A stretch of 36,533 bases of DNA from positions 1 through 36,533 of the forward strand of contig JAHJEW010000098.1 of assembly GCA_018825335.1 (NCBI GenBank), read 5' to 3'. Shown piece after piece: positions 26,660 through 33,821 of the stretch; within the stretch, counting starts at the first letter, position 1; each line of letters opens with the position of its first letter. The notes under the pieces are model-generated. The model made no database searches. It was not told the DNA's origin and saw nothing but the letters and a program-made list of their open reading frames with translations. Made by a program: the position numbers and the translations under genes. The DNA is from Patescibacteria group bacterium (GTDB taxonomy: Bacteria; Patescibacteriota; Gracilibacteria; UBA1369).

Positions 26660-26690
26660 TGTCTCAATCTCCTTCCCCTGGGAGGGGGAA

Positions 26691-26711
26691 CACCGCGCAC
26701 TATGCGCAGTG
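26691..26711 (-). promoter_or_regulatory. Leader stem-loop of the 276-aa lipoprotein gene
   Basis: CACCGCGCA (26691-26699) and TGCGCAGTG (26703-26711) pair at 8 of 9 positions around a 3-base loop, 31 bases upstream of the start codon. The core resembles the stem-loop before the 362-aa gene (32022-32040), and both are followed on the gene side by a CCCCTCC run. Confidence 0.5.
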
Positions 26712-26937
26712 GCGCCCCTCCGTTCGGGGCACGCAGCTACCAGGGATGATCGGGTCGGACGGCTGCTAGAGCGCGTCGGGTCCGGATCCGTGGCAGGTGT
26801 GTGCCCCGAGGAGGGAAAGGGTTTGGGAGTGTGGCTTATCGCCACAAAAAAGGGAAATTGTGTTTGCTTTCGCAAACTTCGCTGCCAGTTTTTATTAGCG
26901 TGCTGGCGCACGCGGGATCTCGCTTGCGCAAAATCTG

Positions 26938-26953
26938 TTCGTAAGTGAGTTTT
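26938..26953. repeat. Right copy of the 16-bp perfect inverted repeat
   Basis: TTCGTAAGTGAGTTTT is the exact reverse complement of 25713-25728. Two small perfect hairpins lie just inside it (26862-26877 and 26898-26913). Confidence 0.7.
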
Positions 26954-27314
26954 CAAAGGTCAATGCGCCCGAAGGATTTGACTCCGAAAGGGCGACTTTT
27001 CTTATTTATCCACGTTTTGCTGCTCATAAAAAATGGTAAAGCTTTATGGGACGCGGCATAGGCCGTGGCCCGATAAAACCTTATTGATCCGTTTTTTTGA
27101 GCATGTGAGTAAACAAGGAGAGGAATGTATCATATTCCCCTATTTCTGTCAAGCCACATCATTGTTGGATGATGAGCCGGGCAGCTGCCTGTTTAAATGC
27201 GAGGCAGGCGGGAATATTACAATGATTTTTGAGGATAAGTCAAAATATTGTTTTAGGTTTGTCAAAAGGTTTTTGCAGGTAGGGATCGTTTGCCAAAATT
27301 TTTTGCATGGGAAA

Positions 27315-27341
27315 GGGCCGCTTCATGTTATGAAGCGGCCC
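27315..27341 (-). terminator. 12-bp perfect stem-loop, probable terminator
   Basis: GGGCCGCTTCAT (27315-27326) pairs perfectly with ATGAAGCGGCCC (27330-27341) around a 3-base loop. On the minus strand a short TTT follows. It lies about 190 bases beyond the stop of the cysteine-rich gene. Confidence 0.5.
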
Positions 27342-27427
27342 ATCGGCGCACCTTGTTGTCCCGAATTAACGGGGCGTTAAGGGCGCCATTCCCGATCTTT
27401 TTTGCTTTGGCTTACCTCCTTTCCGGC

Positions 27428-27455
27428 GGGCGAGGGAGCTTTCACTCCCCCGCCC
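27428..27455 (-). terminator. GC-rich stem-loop downstream of the cysteine-rich gene
   Basis: GGGCGAGGGAG (27428-27438) pairs with CTCCCCCGCCC (27445-27455) at 10 of 11 positions. There is no T-run, so its activity is uncertain. Confidence 0.4.
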
Positions 27456-27531
27456 CATGCTCACGGTTGCCGTCCGCGTGGTCTTTTTTCTCACAGCTGG
27501 CTGGGCTGTAAGTCACCCGGTAGCGGTAGTG

Positions 27532-30500
27532 CTACCAGGTGATACGGATGGCGTAGTACGTGCATCCGTTCAGTGAGACGGTGTACGTGGTGTTGACCAC
27601 GTTTACCGTCGCGGGGGTGTACCCGCTCCCCTGCACCTCGAGGGTGCTGCCGCCCCAGGTGGGGGGCAGGGAGTAGGGCGAGCACCGCCGCTCCACGGAC
27701 ACCGGTGCCACCGACGAGGTGAACACCAAGAGTCCGTTGTTCTCCCAGGCCATTGCCCGGTCGCCGGCGGCGTAGGTGCCGCTGACGTTTCCGGACGAGC
27801 AGTTCCAGTCATCGGAAGTGCTCGCCGCGGGGTCGATCGTCGTTCCTCCGGAGAAGAACTTGACCGACTTGTAGCAAGAGTCACCGATAATGGTGACGCC
27901 CGCCGGGCCCTGCGGCTGCTGTTGCAGCGCGCAGATGCCCCCGACGCAGGTCTCACCTACGAGGCATGCGTTGCCGCACGCTCCGCAGTTGGCCTCGTCG
28001 CTCGCGAGGTCGGCGCAGGCGCCCCCGCAATTGGTGTACCCTTGCGAGCACGCCGTTTTGCAGGCGCCCTGGTCGCAGACCAGGCCTTGCCCACAGACCG
28101 CGCAGGCGGGTCCGCAGGCCAATGGATCTTGCATGATGCTTTCGCACCATAGATCCAGGTCGCAGTCCAGCGTGCCTTGGGAGCACGACAGGACACACGA
28201 CCCGCCCGAGCAGACTTGGTCGTTGACGCATGCGTTGCCGCACGCGCCGCAGTTCTGCTCGTCGCTCGACAGGTAGACGCAACTGCCGGAGCAGTTGGTC
28301 TGGTTTAGACCGCACGTGCTCTTGCACGCGCCGTCCGTGCACACCTGCCCTTGCGGACAGATGGCGCAACCCGGACCGCAGGCGGTCGGGTCACTCAGGA
28401 TATGCTCGCAGACGAAGTCTGCATCGCAGTCCTGTTCGCCTTGCTTGCACGACACCACGCAGGTGCCGCCCGAGCAAAGCTGGTCTCCGATGCATGCGTT
28501 TCCGCATGCACCACAGTTGTCCTCGTCCGAGGACACGTAGACGCAACTGCCGGAGCAGTTGGTCTGGTTCGGACCGCACGTGCTCTTGCACGCGCCGTCC
28601 GTGCACACCTGCCCTTGCGGACAGATGGCGCAACCCGGACCGCAGGCGGTCGGGTCGCTTTGGATCTGCTCGCAGACATTGTCTGTGTCGCAGTCCATCA
28701 TCTGCTCCGGACACGAGAGCACGCAGCTCCCGCCGGAACAGATCTGGTCTCCGACGCATGCGTTGCCGCACGCGCCGCAGTTGTCCTCGTCGGAGGACAG
28801 GTAGACGCAACTGTTGGAACAGTTGGTCTGCCCTGTGGCGCACACTGACTTGCAGGCGCCACTCGAGCACACCTGCCCCTGCGGGCAGATGGCGCAACCC
28901 GGACCGCAGGCGGTCGGGTCGCTTTGGATCTGCTCGCAGACATTGTCTGTGTCGCAGTCCATCATCTGCTCCGGACACGAGAGCACGCAGCTCCCGCCGG
29001 AACAGACCTGATCTCCGACGCATACGTTGCCGCACGCGCCGCAGTTCAGGGGGTCGCTGCCCAAGTGTACGCATGCGAGTCCGCATACGCTTAGCCCTTG
29101 AGAGCAACCATAGGTGCAGGTGCCGTTGTCGCACACCTGCCCCGGTCCGCACACATTGCAGCCGAGGCCGCAATGTAGCGGATCCGACCAGATGTAGTCA
29201 CACACTTGGTCGTTGCCGCAGTCGAGCGTGCCGGTGCTGCAATGCAGCTGGCACGTCCCGCCGAGGCACTGCTGGTCGCCGACACATTGAGTGCCGCACG
29301 ACCCGCAATTGGCTTCGTCGGTCTTGAAGTCGACGCAGCCGCCATTGCACAGCGACATGCCTTGTGAGCAGTTCGCCACGCATTGGCTCTTCTGGCAGAC
29401 CTGTCCCTGCGCGCAAACGGCGCAGAGAGGTCCGCAGTGCGACGACGTCGAAGTGATGTCGTCGCACAGGTTGTCCGCGTCGCAATCGGCCTGCCCCGTG
29501 GGACAGGCGAGCGCGCAGACGCTGGCCAGACACTGCTGGTCGCCCGGGCATACCGTGCCGCAGGCTCCGCAGTTGGCCTCGTCGGAGATTGTGTTTACAC
29601 ACTGACCTCCGCACTCCGTCTGCCCTTGCGAACAGACGGTCTTGCAGGCACCGAGGTCGCAGACCTCATTGACTGCGCAGTCCGTACAGGACGGCCCGCA
29701 GAACGCTGGATCCTGCATGATGTCATCGCAGATCCAGTCGTTGTCGCAATCCTTGGTGCCTTGCGGGCAGAAGAGCCCGCAGATTCCAAGGCTGCACTCC
29801 TGCTGGCCCGTGCACGCGGTGGTGCAGGAGCCGCAGGCCACCTCGGACGACTGCGTGTTGACGCAGCCGTTGAGGTTGGCGCAGTACTGGAAACCGCTTA
29901 CGCAGTTATCCAGGCATGTGCCGTTTTGACACACCTGCGTGCCGGAGCATTGGGCGCACAGAGGCCCGCAATGCGACCCGGACGAGGTAGTGTCGATGCA
30001 CTGGCCGTTCTTGTTACAGTCGGCCGTGCCCTGCGCGCAGCTGACGGGCTCACAGAACCCGCCAACGCACGCCTCCGTGATAGCGCATTTGCTACCACAA
30101 CCTCCGCAGTTGAGCTTGTCGCTCATGACTGCGGCACAGAAGTCCTGGCCGCCGCTCTGGCAGACCATTTCTCCTTCTGCGCAGTCCAGCACGCAGGCGC
30201 TGAACGCGCACGTCTCCCCTCCGGCGCAGGCGTTTCCGCATGCGCCGCAGTGGAGGGGGTCAGTGGCGAGATCCGCGCATGCGTTGCCGCACGCCGTCTC
30301 GCCCGACTTACAGTTCGAGTAGCAGGTGCCTCCCGAGCAAAACTCATTGAGGCCGCATGCGTTTCCGCACTGGCCGCAATGAGCGGGACTGCTAAGGAGG
30401 TTTGCGCAACCTCCATTACAGTCCACTGTCCCCGAGGGACAGTTGTCCGCGCACTCGCCCGAGGCGCAGACCTGCCCATCCGCGCACGGATCACAGTCCG

Positions 30501-30807
30501 TGCCGCAGTGGGCGACATTGGACCAGATGTCTACGCAGGACTCTGATCCGTCGCACACGGCGGTGCCGAGGGCGCAGTTCGCGCCGCCCGATCCGCCGGT
30601 GCCGCCGGCAGCGTTTCCGCCACCGCCGGTCTGGGACCCGCCGTTTCCGGTGGAGCCCCCGGTGGCCGTTGAGCCACCACCACATGGGGGGCGACTGCCA
30701 TCGAGGCATGCAACCTCCCCGGGAGCGACCTCCGCCTGGGGGTCGCTCCAACATCCCGCCGTCAGCGCGAAAATCGCGCAGGCGGCGGCCACTTTTTGCC
30801 ATTTCAT
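27532..30807 (-). CDS. Giant cysteine-rich repeat lipoprotein (MXAN_6577-like), 20 repeats
   Basis: This 1091-aa exported lipoprotein has an LTAGC lipobox with lipidated Cys19. A Gly/Ser/Thr-rich linker (about residues 45-80) leads into 20 cysteine-rich repeats of about 44 aa. Two unit types are visible: A, 'SDEDNCGACGNACVGDQ.C', and B, 'SDPTACGPGCAICPQGQVC'. From the eighth unit on they alternate A-B strictly. A C-terminal beta-rich domain of about 120 aa has four more cysteines. Each unit has roughly eight cysteines, so dozens of disulfides are expected. Similar proteins are known from Myxococcota and are often misannotated as tryptophan synthase alpha chain; their role is unknown, with adhesion or a rigid surface stalk being guesses. 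The start at 30807 is set by a strong AAAGGAGA SD. The 362-aa gene lies 74 bases upstream in the same direction. Confidence 0.9.
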   Translation of the reverse strand: MKWQKVAAACAIFALTAGCWSDPQAEVAPGEVACLDGSRPPCGGGSTATGGSTGNGGSQTGGGGNAAGGTGGSGGANCALGTAVCDGSESCVDIWSNVAHCGTDCDPCADGQVCASGECADNCPSGTVDCNGGCANLLSSPAHCGQCGNACGLNEFCSGGTCYSNCKSGETACGNACADLATDPLHCGACGNACAGGETCAFSACVLDCAEGEMVCQSGGQDFCAAVMSDKLNCGGCGSKCAITEACVGGFCEPVSCAQGTADCNKNGQCIDTTSSGSHCGPLCAQCSGTQVCQNGTCLDNCVSGFQYCANLNGCVNTQSSEVACGSCTTACTGQQECSLGICGLFCPQGTKDCDNDWICDDIMQDPAFCGPSCTDCAVNEVCDLGACKTVCSQGQTECGGQCVNTISDEANCGACGTVCPGDQQCLASVCALACPTGQADCDADNLCDDITSTSSHCGPLCAVCAQGQVCQKSQCVANCSQGMSLCNGGCVDFKTDEANCGSCGTQCVGDQQCLGGTCQLHCSTGTLDCGNDQVCDYIWSDPLHCGLGCNVCGPGQVCDNGTCTYGCSQGLSVCGLACVHLGSDPLNCGACGNVCVGDQVCSGGSCVLSCPEQMMDCDTDNVCEQIQSDPTACGPGCAICPQGQVCSSGACKSVCATGQTNCSNSCVYLSSDEDNCGACGNACVGDQICSGGSCVLSCPEQMMDCDTDNVCEQIQSDPTACGPGCAICPQGQVCTDGACKSTCGPNQTNCSGSCVYVSSDEDNCGACGNACIGDQLCSGGTCVVSCKQGEQDCDADFVCEHILSDPTACGPGCAICPQGQVCTDGACKSTCGLNQTNCSGSCVYLSSDEQNCGACGNACVNDQVCSGGSCVLSCSQGTLDCDLDLWCESIMQDPLACGPACAVCGQGLVCDQGACKTACSQGYTNCGGACADLASDEANCGACGNACLVGETCVGGICALQQQPQGPAGVTIIGDSCYKSVKFFSGGTTIDPAASTSDDWNCSSGNVSGTYAAGDRAMAWENNGLLVFTSSVAPVSVERRCSPYSLPPTWGGSTLEVQGSGYTPATVNVVNTTYTVSLNGCTYYAIRITW
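28260..29040. repeat. 264-bp tandem DNA repeats within the cysteine-rich gene
   Basis: The phrase AGTTGGTCTG recurs at 28293, 28557 and 28821, and CGGGTCGCTT at 28651 and 28915, in each case exactly 264 bases apart. One period equals one A-B dimer (88 aa). Long stretches between the copies are identical at the DNA level, which points to recent duplication. Confidence 0.9.
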
Positions 30808-30832
30808 GGCATTCTCCTTTCGTTGTGGCACA

Positions 30833-30866
30833 GGGGGCGGCCCGGCGAAATCCGGATATCGCCCCC
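30833..30866 (-). promoter_or_regulatory. Intergenic stem-loop between the 362-aa and cysteine-rich genes
   Basis: GGGGGCG (30833-30839) pairs with CGCCCCC (30860-30866). The 20-base loop contains the small palindrome TCCGGA. It lies just upstream of the SD of the cysteine-rich gene, as stem-loops do before the other GC-rich genes. Confidence 0.4.
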
Positions 30867-30881
30867 CTTAGCCGCCTGCAC

Positions 30882-31970
30882 TCAGATGCGCAAGCCCACC
30901 ATGATGGGCTTGAACTGGGGCTCGATGCCCCAACTCTTGTCCTGGCCGTCGTAGCCAGGCACCCTGTTATACGGCGTGGCGTTGACCACACCGCAAACCC
31001 CTCCCCCGATGGAGAGGTTCGGAGCCGGGTGGAACAGGACGTTCGCACACGGCTCGACCACGAACACGTAGTTCGTGGCCTGGTTCGCGAACTCGACCGT
31101 CTTGGTCGAGCTCTGAGAAAGGAACGTGTCCGGGTAGGACACGACCTCGAGACCGAGCTGGGCTCCGAGGTTTCCCTCGAGCCAGCTCAGGGGGGCCCAC
31201 GAAACGTAGGGTCCCGCGGTGAAGGAGAACTTCTCCTCCACCGAGTCTGCGTTTACTGGCTGGTTTCCGTCGAACGTCCACACGTTGGTGTGGACGTAGT
31301 TCATCGTCGCGCCCAGCTGGGCGAAGCGGTGAAGGCGGACGAGGATGTCCGCCCCGACTCCGACCGGCACGTTGGTCGCGTGCTGGTCGTTGAGCCCCAG
31401 AAGGGGGCTCATGAGGAACTGCGCCCGCTGCGACAGCGGGCTCCAGCCCTTGAGCTGGCGACCGTAGTCGTCCAGCTTCTTGTCGACGTCCTTGAGGACG
31501 TCGACCTTGGCTTCCGCGACCTCCTCGTGGGTCGCGATCTCCGCCGGAGGCGGAGGAGCCGGCAGGACCGTGAGGTCCCACGCGGCCACCAGCTCGTTCC
31601 CGTACCTGACAGTCAGGTTCGGAAACGTTCCGGCCTGCGCCGTCCAGGCGATGCCGAACTGGGCCACACCATGGAGGTGTGGCTCGTCGGTGTAGGACTT
31701 GCAGCCCAACACCTCCTCGCCCAGGCCCTGCGGCCTGATGAGGTTCTCCTCCGTCCAGGTGGAGCACTCCAACTGGGCGATGAAGAGCACGGAGAGGCGC
31801 TTCCCCTCCGTGGCCACGGCCTTGCGGCCGCTCCTAGAGTCAATCCCCTCCAAGGAGGGGACAAAGAAGGGCACGTCGGCCTTTGCCGACGCCGCAGGTT
31901 GACCTTTTGCCCATCCCGCGACCATCAAGGTCGCGGCGACGAGCGCCCAACTCGTGAAGCGTCGCATCAT
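30882..31970 (-). CDS. Exported putative beta-barrel protein
   Basis: This 362-aa protein has a Sec signal peptide (MMRRFTSWALVAATLMVAGWAKGQ, cleavage near AKG-Q or ASA-K). Residues about 30-140 form a soluble beta-rich domain with two cysteines. A short helical linker (EVAEAKVDVLKDVDKKLDDY) precedes a C-terminal half made of alternating amphipathic strands and ending in 'FKPIMVGLRI', the kind of terminal strand seen in outer-membrane barrels. I do not recognise the family; the style is Myxococcota-like. The start is set by a strong GAGGAAAGGAAG SD. It probably forms an operon with the cysteine-rich lipoprotein gene downstream. A barrel would be out of place in a CPR cell, which is thought to lack an outer membrane. 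Confidence 0.72.
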   Translation of the reverse strand: MMRRFTSWALVAATLMVAGWAKGQPAASAKADVPFFVPSLEGIDSRSGRKAVATEGKRLSVLFIAQLECSTWTEENLIRPQGLGEEVLGCKSYTDEPHLHGVAQFGIAWTAQAGTFPNLTVRYGNELVAAWDLTVLPAPPPPAEIATHEEVAEAKVDVLKDVDKKLDDYGRQLKGWSPLSQRAQFLMSPLLGLNDQHATNVPVGVGADILVRLHRFAQLGATMNYVHTNVWTFDGNQPVNADSVEEKFSFTAGPYVSWAPLSWLEGNLGAQLGLEVVSYPDTFLSQSSTKTVEFANQATNYVFVVEPCANVLFHPAPNLSIGGGVCGVVNATPYNRVPGYDGQDKSWGIEPQFKPIMVGLRI

Positions 31971-32021
31971 TGCTTAGCTTCCTTTCCTCTTGCTGGTCGC
32001 GGTTTCGGGCCCGGAGGGGCC

Positions 32022-32040
32022 ATAACGCACCATGCGTTAT
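32022..32040 (-). promoter_or_regulatory. Leader stem-loop of the 362-aa gene
   Basis: ATAACGCA (32022-32029) pairs perfectly with TGCGTTAT (32033-32040) around CCA. It lies 51 bases upstream of the start codon. Its core (CGCA-N3-TGCG) matches the leader stem-loop at 26691-26711. Confidence 0.5.
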
Positions 32041-32053
32041 AGTCCCCACCGCG

Positions 32054-32132
32054 CCGCGGGACTCACTCCATCTTTTTGTATCGGCCAATAAAAAAAATCG
32101 GCATACTCAAAAAAACGGGGCGAGTCCCACGG
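32054..32132. repeat. Inverted repeat at the right shoulder of the island
   Basis: CCGCGGGACTC (32054-32064) and GAGTCCCACGG (32122-32132) are inverted copies matching at 10 of 11 positions, 57 bases apart. The A/T-rich interval between them holds long A-runs. It marks the point where composition changes from GC-rich to host-like. Confidence 0.5.
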
Positions 32133-32157
32133 CAAAAAAAATATGATTCTAAAATAT

Positions 32158-32248
32158 AGCGCACTTTGCTCCGCTTCGTGCGTGGGGCGTTTTTCGCTTC
32201 TCTCACTTCGTTCGCTCCACAGCGCACTTCGCTCCGCTTCGTGCGTAG
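32158..32248. repeat. Two REP-like imperfect palindromes, right edge of island
   Basis: Two 28-base copies (32158-32185 and 32221-32248) of the unit beginning AGCGCACTT and containing CGCTTCGTGCGT flank a related partial copy (CTCACTTCGTTCGCTCC, 32202-32218). They are related to the single copy at 25674-25701. Confidence 0.7.
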
Positions 32249-32500
32249 TAAGCCAAATTGTTAAAGATCGCCAACTCCACCTTCTATCGCAGTGGCCGGT
32301 CGTCAAAGCATGCCTTTCCGCCCTCCGCTGGTGCGGATGGCTCCAAGTGCACTGATTTTGGCCCAATTTCCACTAGACAGGCAGGATTAAAGAATTGGAT
32401 GAGAGTTTAACTATATTGCGGACTTTTGTCAACCTTTTTACCGCTTTGCAGCGGTTTTGGAAAGATCGGCAAAAGCCGCAATCAGTAAACGTTAAATTTA
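32249..32500. other. Intergenic region before csaB
   Basis: No gene is seen. A small hairpin ACCGCT-TTGC-AGCGGT lies near 32440-32455. No promoter meeting both hexamers could be chosen with confidence. Confidence 0.4.
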
Positions 32501-33706
32501 ATGCTTCTTTTGGGCTTCCATTACAGGGCCGGCGGCGTAATAATGGCATCGGACATTATCACTAACAGCAAAGAAATGAAAAAACGGCCGCGGATTGTTA
32601 TTTGCGGGAACTACGGAGCCACGAATCTTGGCGACGAAGCGATTCTGGACGGGATTCTTTCGCTGGTCAGAAGATCCATCCCAAACGCGGACATTACGGT
32701 TTTAGGCGCCAATCCGGCCGAGACGGCGGATCTTCACGGAGTAAAGAGCCTTTTTTTGCTTCCGGCGGGGGCGCGTTCGCTTTGGCGCGGGGTTTCGGGC
32801 GGCACTATTTGGCGCACTCTGGACGCAATTCGCAAGGCTGATTTGTTTATTCTTGGCGGCGGAGGGCTTTTTACGGATGAGAAGTTTATGGCTGTTTTGA
32901 TCTGGTCACTGCAGGCGCGGATCGCGCGGCTTTTTAAAGTGCCGATTTTCTGCCTGGGGCAGAGCGTAGGGCCTCTTCGGACTTTTTTCGGGCGGATGAT
33001 GACGGCGGGGGTTTTTAAACATTCTGCGGAAATTACCGTGCGCGATGAAGCTTCCCGGGATTTGCTTGTTCGTCTTGGGATCGATGACGCGCTTGTGCTG
33101 GCCGATCCGGCGTTTGTCCTTGCCGCGCCCGAGCCGCTGCCCGAGCGCACAGAGCCTTACGTGGTTTTGTCGGTGCGTCCGTGGAAAATTATGGGCGGCG
33201 AGAGCTTTCGGGATAAGCTTTTGTGTCAGGTTTTAGCGAAATTCGTTGATCGTCTCTGGATGGAGAATGGCCTAAAGACCATTATGGTGCCTTTTCAGGT
33301 CATGGTCGATAACGACGCGAACGAGCTGGAGCGCATTTATGATCTTCTGGAAGACAAAAAGGCCGCGGAGATTTTCTCCTACAGCAGCGATTACAAGAAG
33401 GTTATGGAGCTTATAGCGCGTTCAACGGCCGTGGTTGGGATGAGGCTTCACTCTCTCATTTTCGCGTCGATTTGCCACACGCCGTTTCTGGCGCTATCGT
33501 ACAGCGAAAAAGTGCGAAGTTTTTGCGCGCAGGTCGGCATGGAGGACTTTATTCTTGGTCTTGATGAAGTGGACCTTGCTGCGCTTATGGTCAGGTTTGA
33601 ACGAATTTTGTCTGAACGGGATGCGCTGGTTTTGCGGCTGGACAACAGGGTTTTGCATTTGCGGGCAATGGCGCTTGAGCATGAGGGGATTTTAGAGAAG
33701 TTTTAA
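32501..33706 (+). CDS. csaB: Polysaccharide pyruvyl transferase CsaB
   Basis: CsaB-family enzymes add pyruvate ketals to secondary cell-wall polysaccharide, creating the ligand that SLH domains bind. The 401-aa protein shows the family's N-terminal 'ICGNYGATNLGDEAILDGIL', the 'FILGGGGLFTDE' glycine motif, 'FCLGQSVGPL', 'ITVRDEASRDLL' and the late 'VVGMRLHSLIFASICHTPFLALSY'. This fits the SLH-domain peptidase at 1-1542 and implies a pyruvylated wall polymer, to which the dTDP-sugar enzymes at 17.9-22.8 kb might contribute. The start is ambiguous: ATG at 32501, 32543 or 32579 all precede the conserved core, and none has an SD. Composition is host-like, unlike the GC-rich genes on either side. 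Confidence 0.93.
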   Translation: MLLLGFHYRAGGVIMASDIITNSKEMKKRPRIVICGNYGATNLGDEAILDGILSLVRRSIPNADITVLGANPAETADLHGVKSLFLLPAGARSLWRGVSGGTIWRTLDAIRKADLFILGGGGLFTDEKFMAVLIWSLQARIARLFKVPIFCLGQSVGPLRTFFGRMMTAGVFKHSAEITVRDEASRDLLVRLGIDDALVLADPAFVLAAPEPLPERTEPYVVLSVRPWKIMGGESFRDKLLCQVLAKFVDRLWMENGLKTIMVPFQVMVDNDANELERIYDLLEDKKAAEIFSYSSDYKKVMELIARSTAVVGMRLHSLIFASICHTPFLALSYSEKVRSFCAQVGMEDFILGLDEVDLAALMVRFERILSERDALVLRLDNRVLHLRAMALEHEGILEKF

Positions 33707-33760
33707 TAGGTTTTTATTTTTTGATAATAATGTTCCGTTACAATGTCGGTACATTTTTGG

Positions 33761-33816
33761 TTGATTAATTTATTATATAAGTTTACTATACTATATGAAA
33801 GTATTACTAAGTAAAC
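33761..33816 (+). promoter_or_regulatory. Promoter and operator-like inverted repeat of the toxin-antitoxin pair
   Basis: TTGATT (33761-33766) and TACTAT (33784-33789) have a 17-base spacer. An interrupted inverted repeat, GTTTACT..ATACT (33781-33792) against AGTAT..AGTAAAC (33800-33816), overlaps the -10 box. It suits autorepression by the antitoxin. It covers the first in-frame ATG (33795). Confidence 0.55.
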
Positions 33817-33821
33817 CTTCA

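Larger units (their letters stand above)
26954..27531. other. Intergenic region with several palindromes and no secure gene
   Basis: The first 350 bases are less GC-rich than the rest of the island. A plus-strand open frame (27033-27380) exists but lacks an SD and family resemblance, and it ends inside palindromic sequence, so I do not call it a gene. The second half carries the hairpins at 27315-27341 and 27428-27455, plus a perfect TTAACG-GGG-CGTTAA repeat (27366-27380). On the minus strand there is an orphan AAGGAGGT SD-like sequence (near 27415) with only a 7-codon reading frame after it. This may be the 3' debris of a lost cassette. Confidence 0.45.
25674..32248. mobile_element. GC-rich genomic island of foreign appearance
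   Basis: Between the coiled-coil gene and csaB the base composition and codon use change sharply. Codons ending in G/C dominate, and GGC/GCC/CTG/GTC become frequent. The three genes are all on the minus strand, all encode exported proteins and all have strong SD sequences, unlike the flanking genes. Related 28-base imperfect palindromes sit at the left edge (25674-25701) and, twice, at the right edge (32158-32185, 32221-32248). No integrase, transposase or tRNA target is visible, so the mechanism of entry is unknown. The interval 26954-27300 is less GC-rich and may be older host sequence or a seam between two insertions. An assembly chimera cannot be excluded from sequence alone. Confidence 0.6.

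Noticed and set aside
27033..27380. 115-codon open frame on the plus strand within the island
   Set aside because: No SD, no recognisable family, the end is built from a palindrome, and it is opposite in direction to the island genes. It remains possible but unsupported.
28260..29040. CRISPR array
   Set aside because: The 264-bp repeats are in frame within a protein gene; there are no short repeats with unique spacers and no cas genes.
28230..30546. Long plus-strand open frames opposite the cysteine repeats
   Set aside because: Their translations are Arg/Ser- or Ala-rich mirror images of the repeat array and carry no independent start signals.
30402..32042. Long plus-strand open frame opposite the cysteine-rich and barrel genes
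   Set aside because: It is an antisense shadow of GC-rich coding sequence: Arg/His-rich with no domain sense, while the minus strand has SDs, signal peptides and coherent domains.
25674..32248. Integron cassette array with attC sites
   Set aside because: I looked for the RYYYAAC/GTTRRRY core pairs at the cassette edges and found no convincing pair; no integron integrase is visible.
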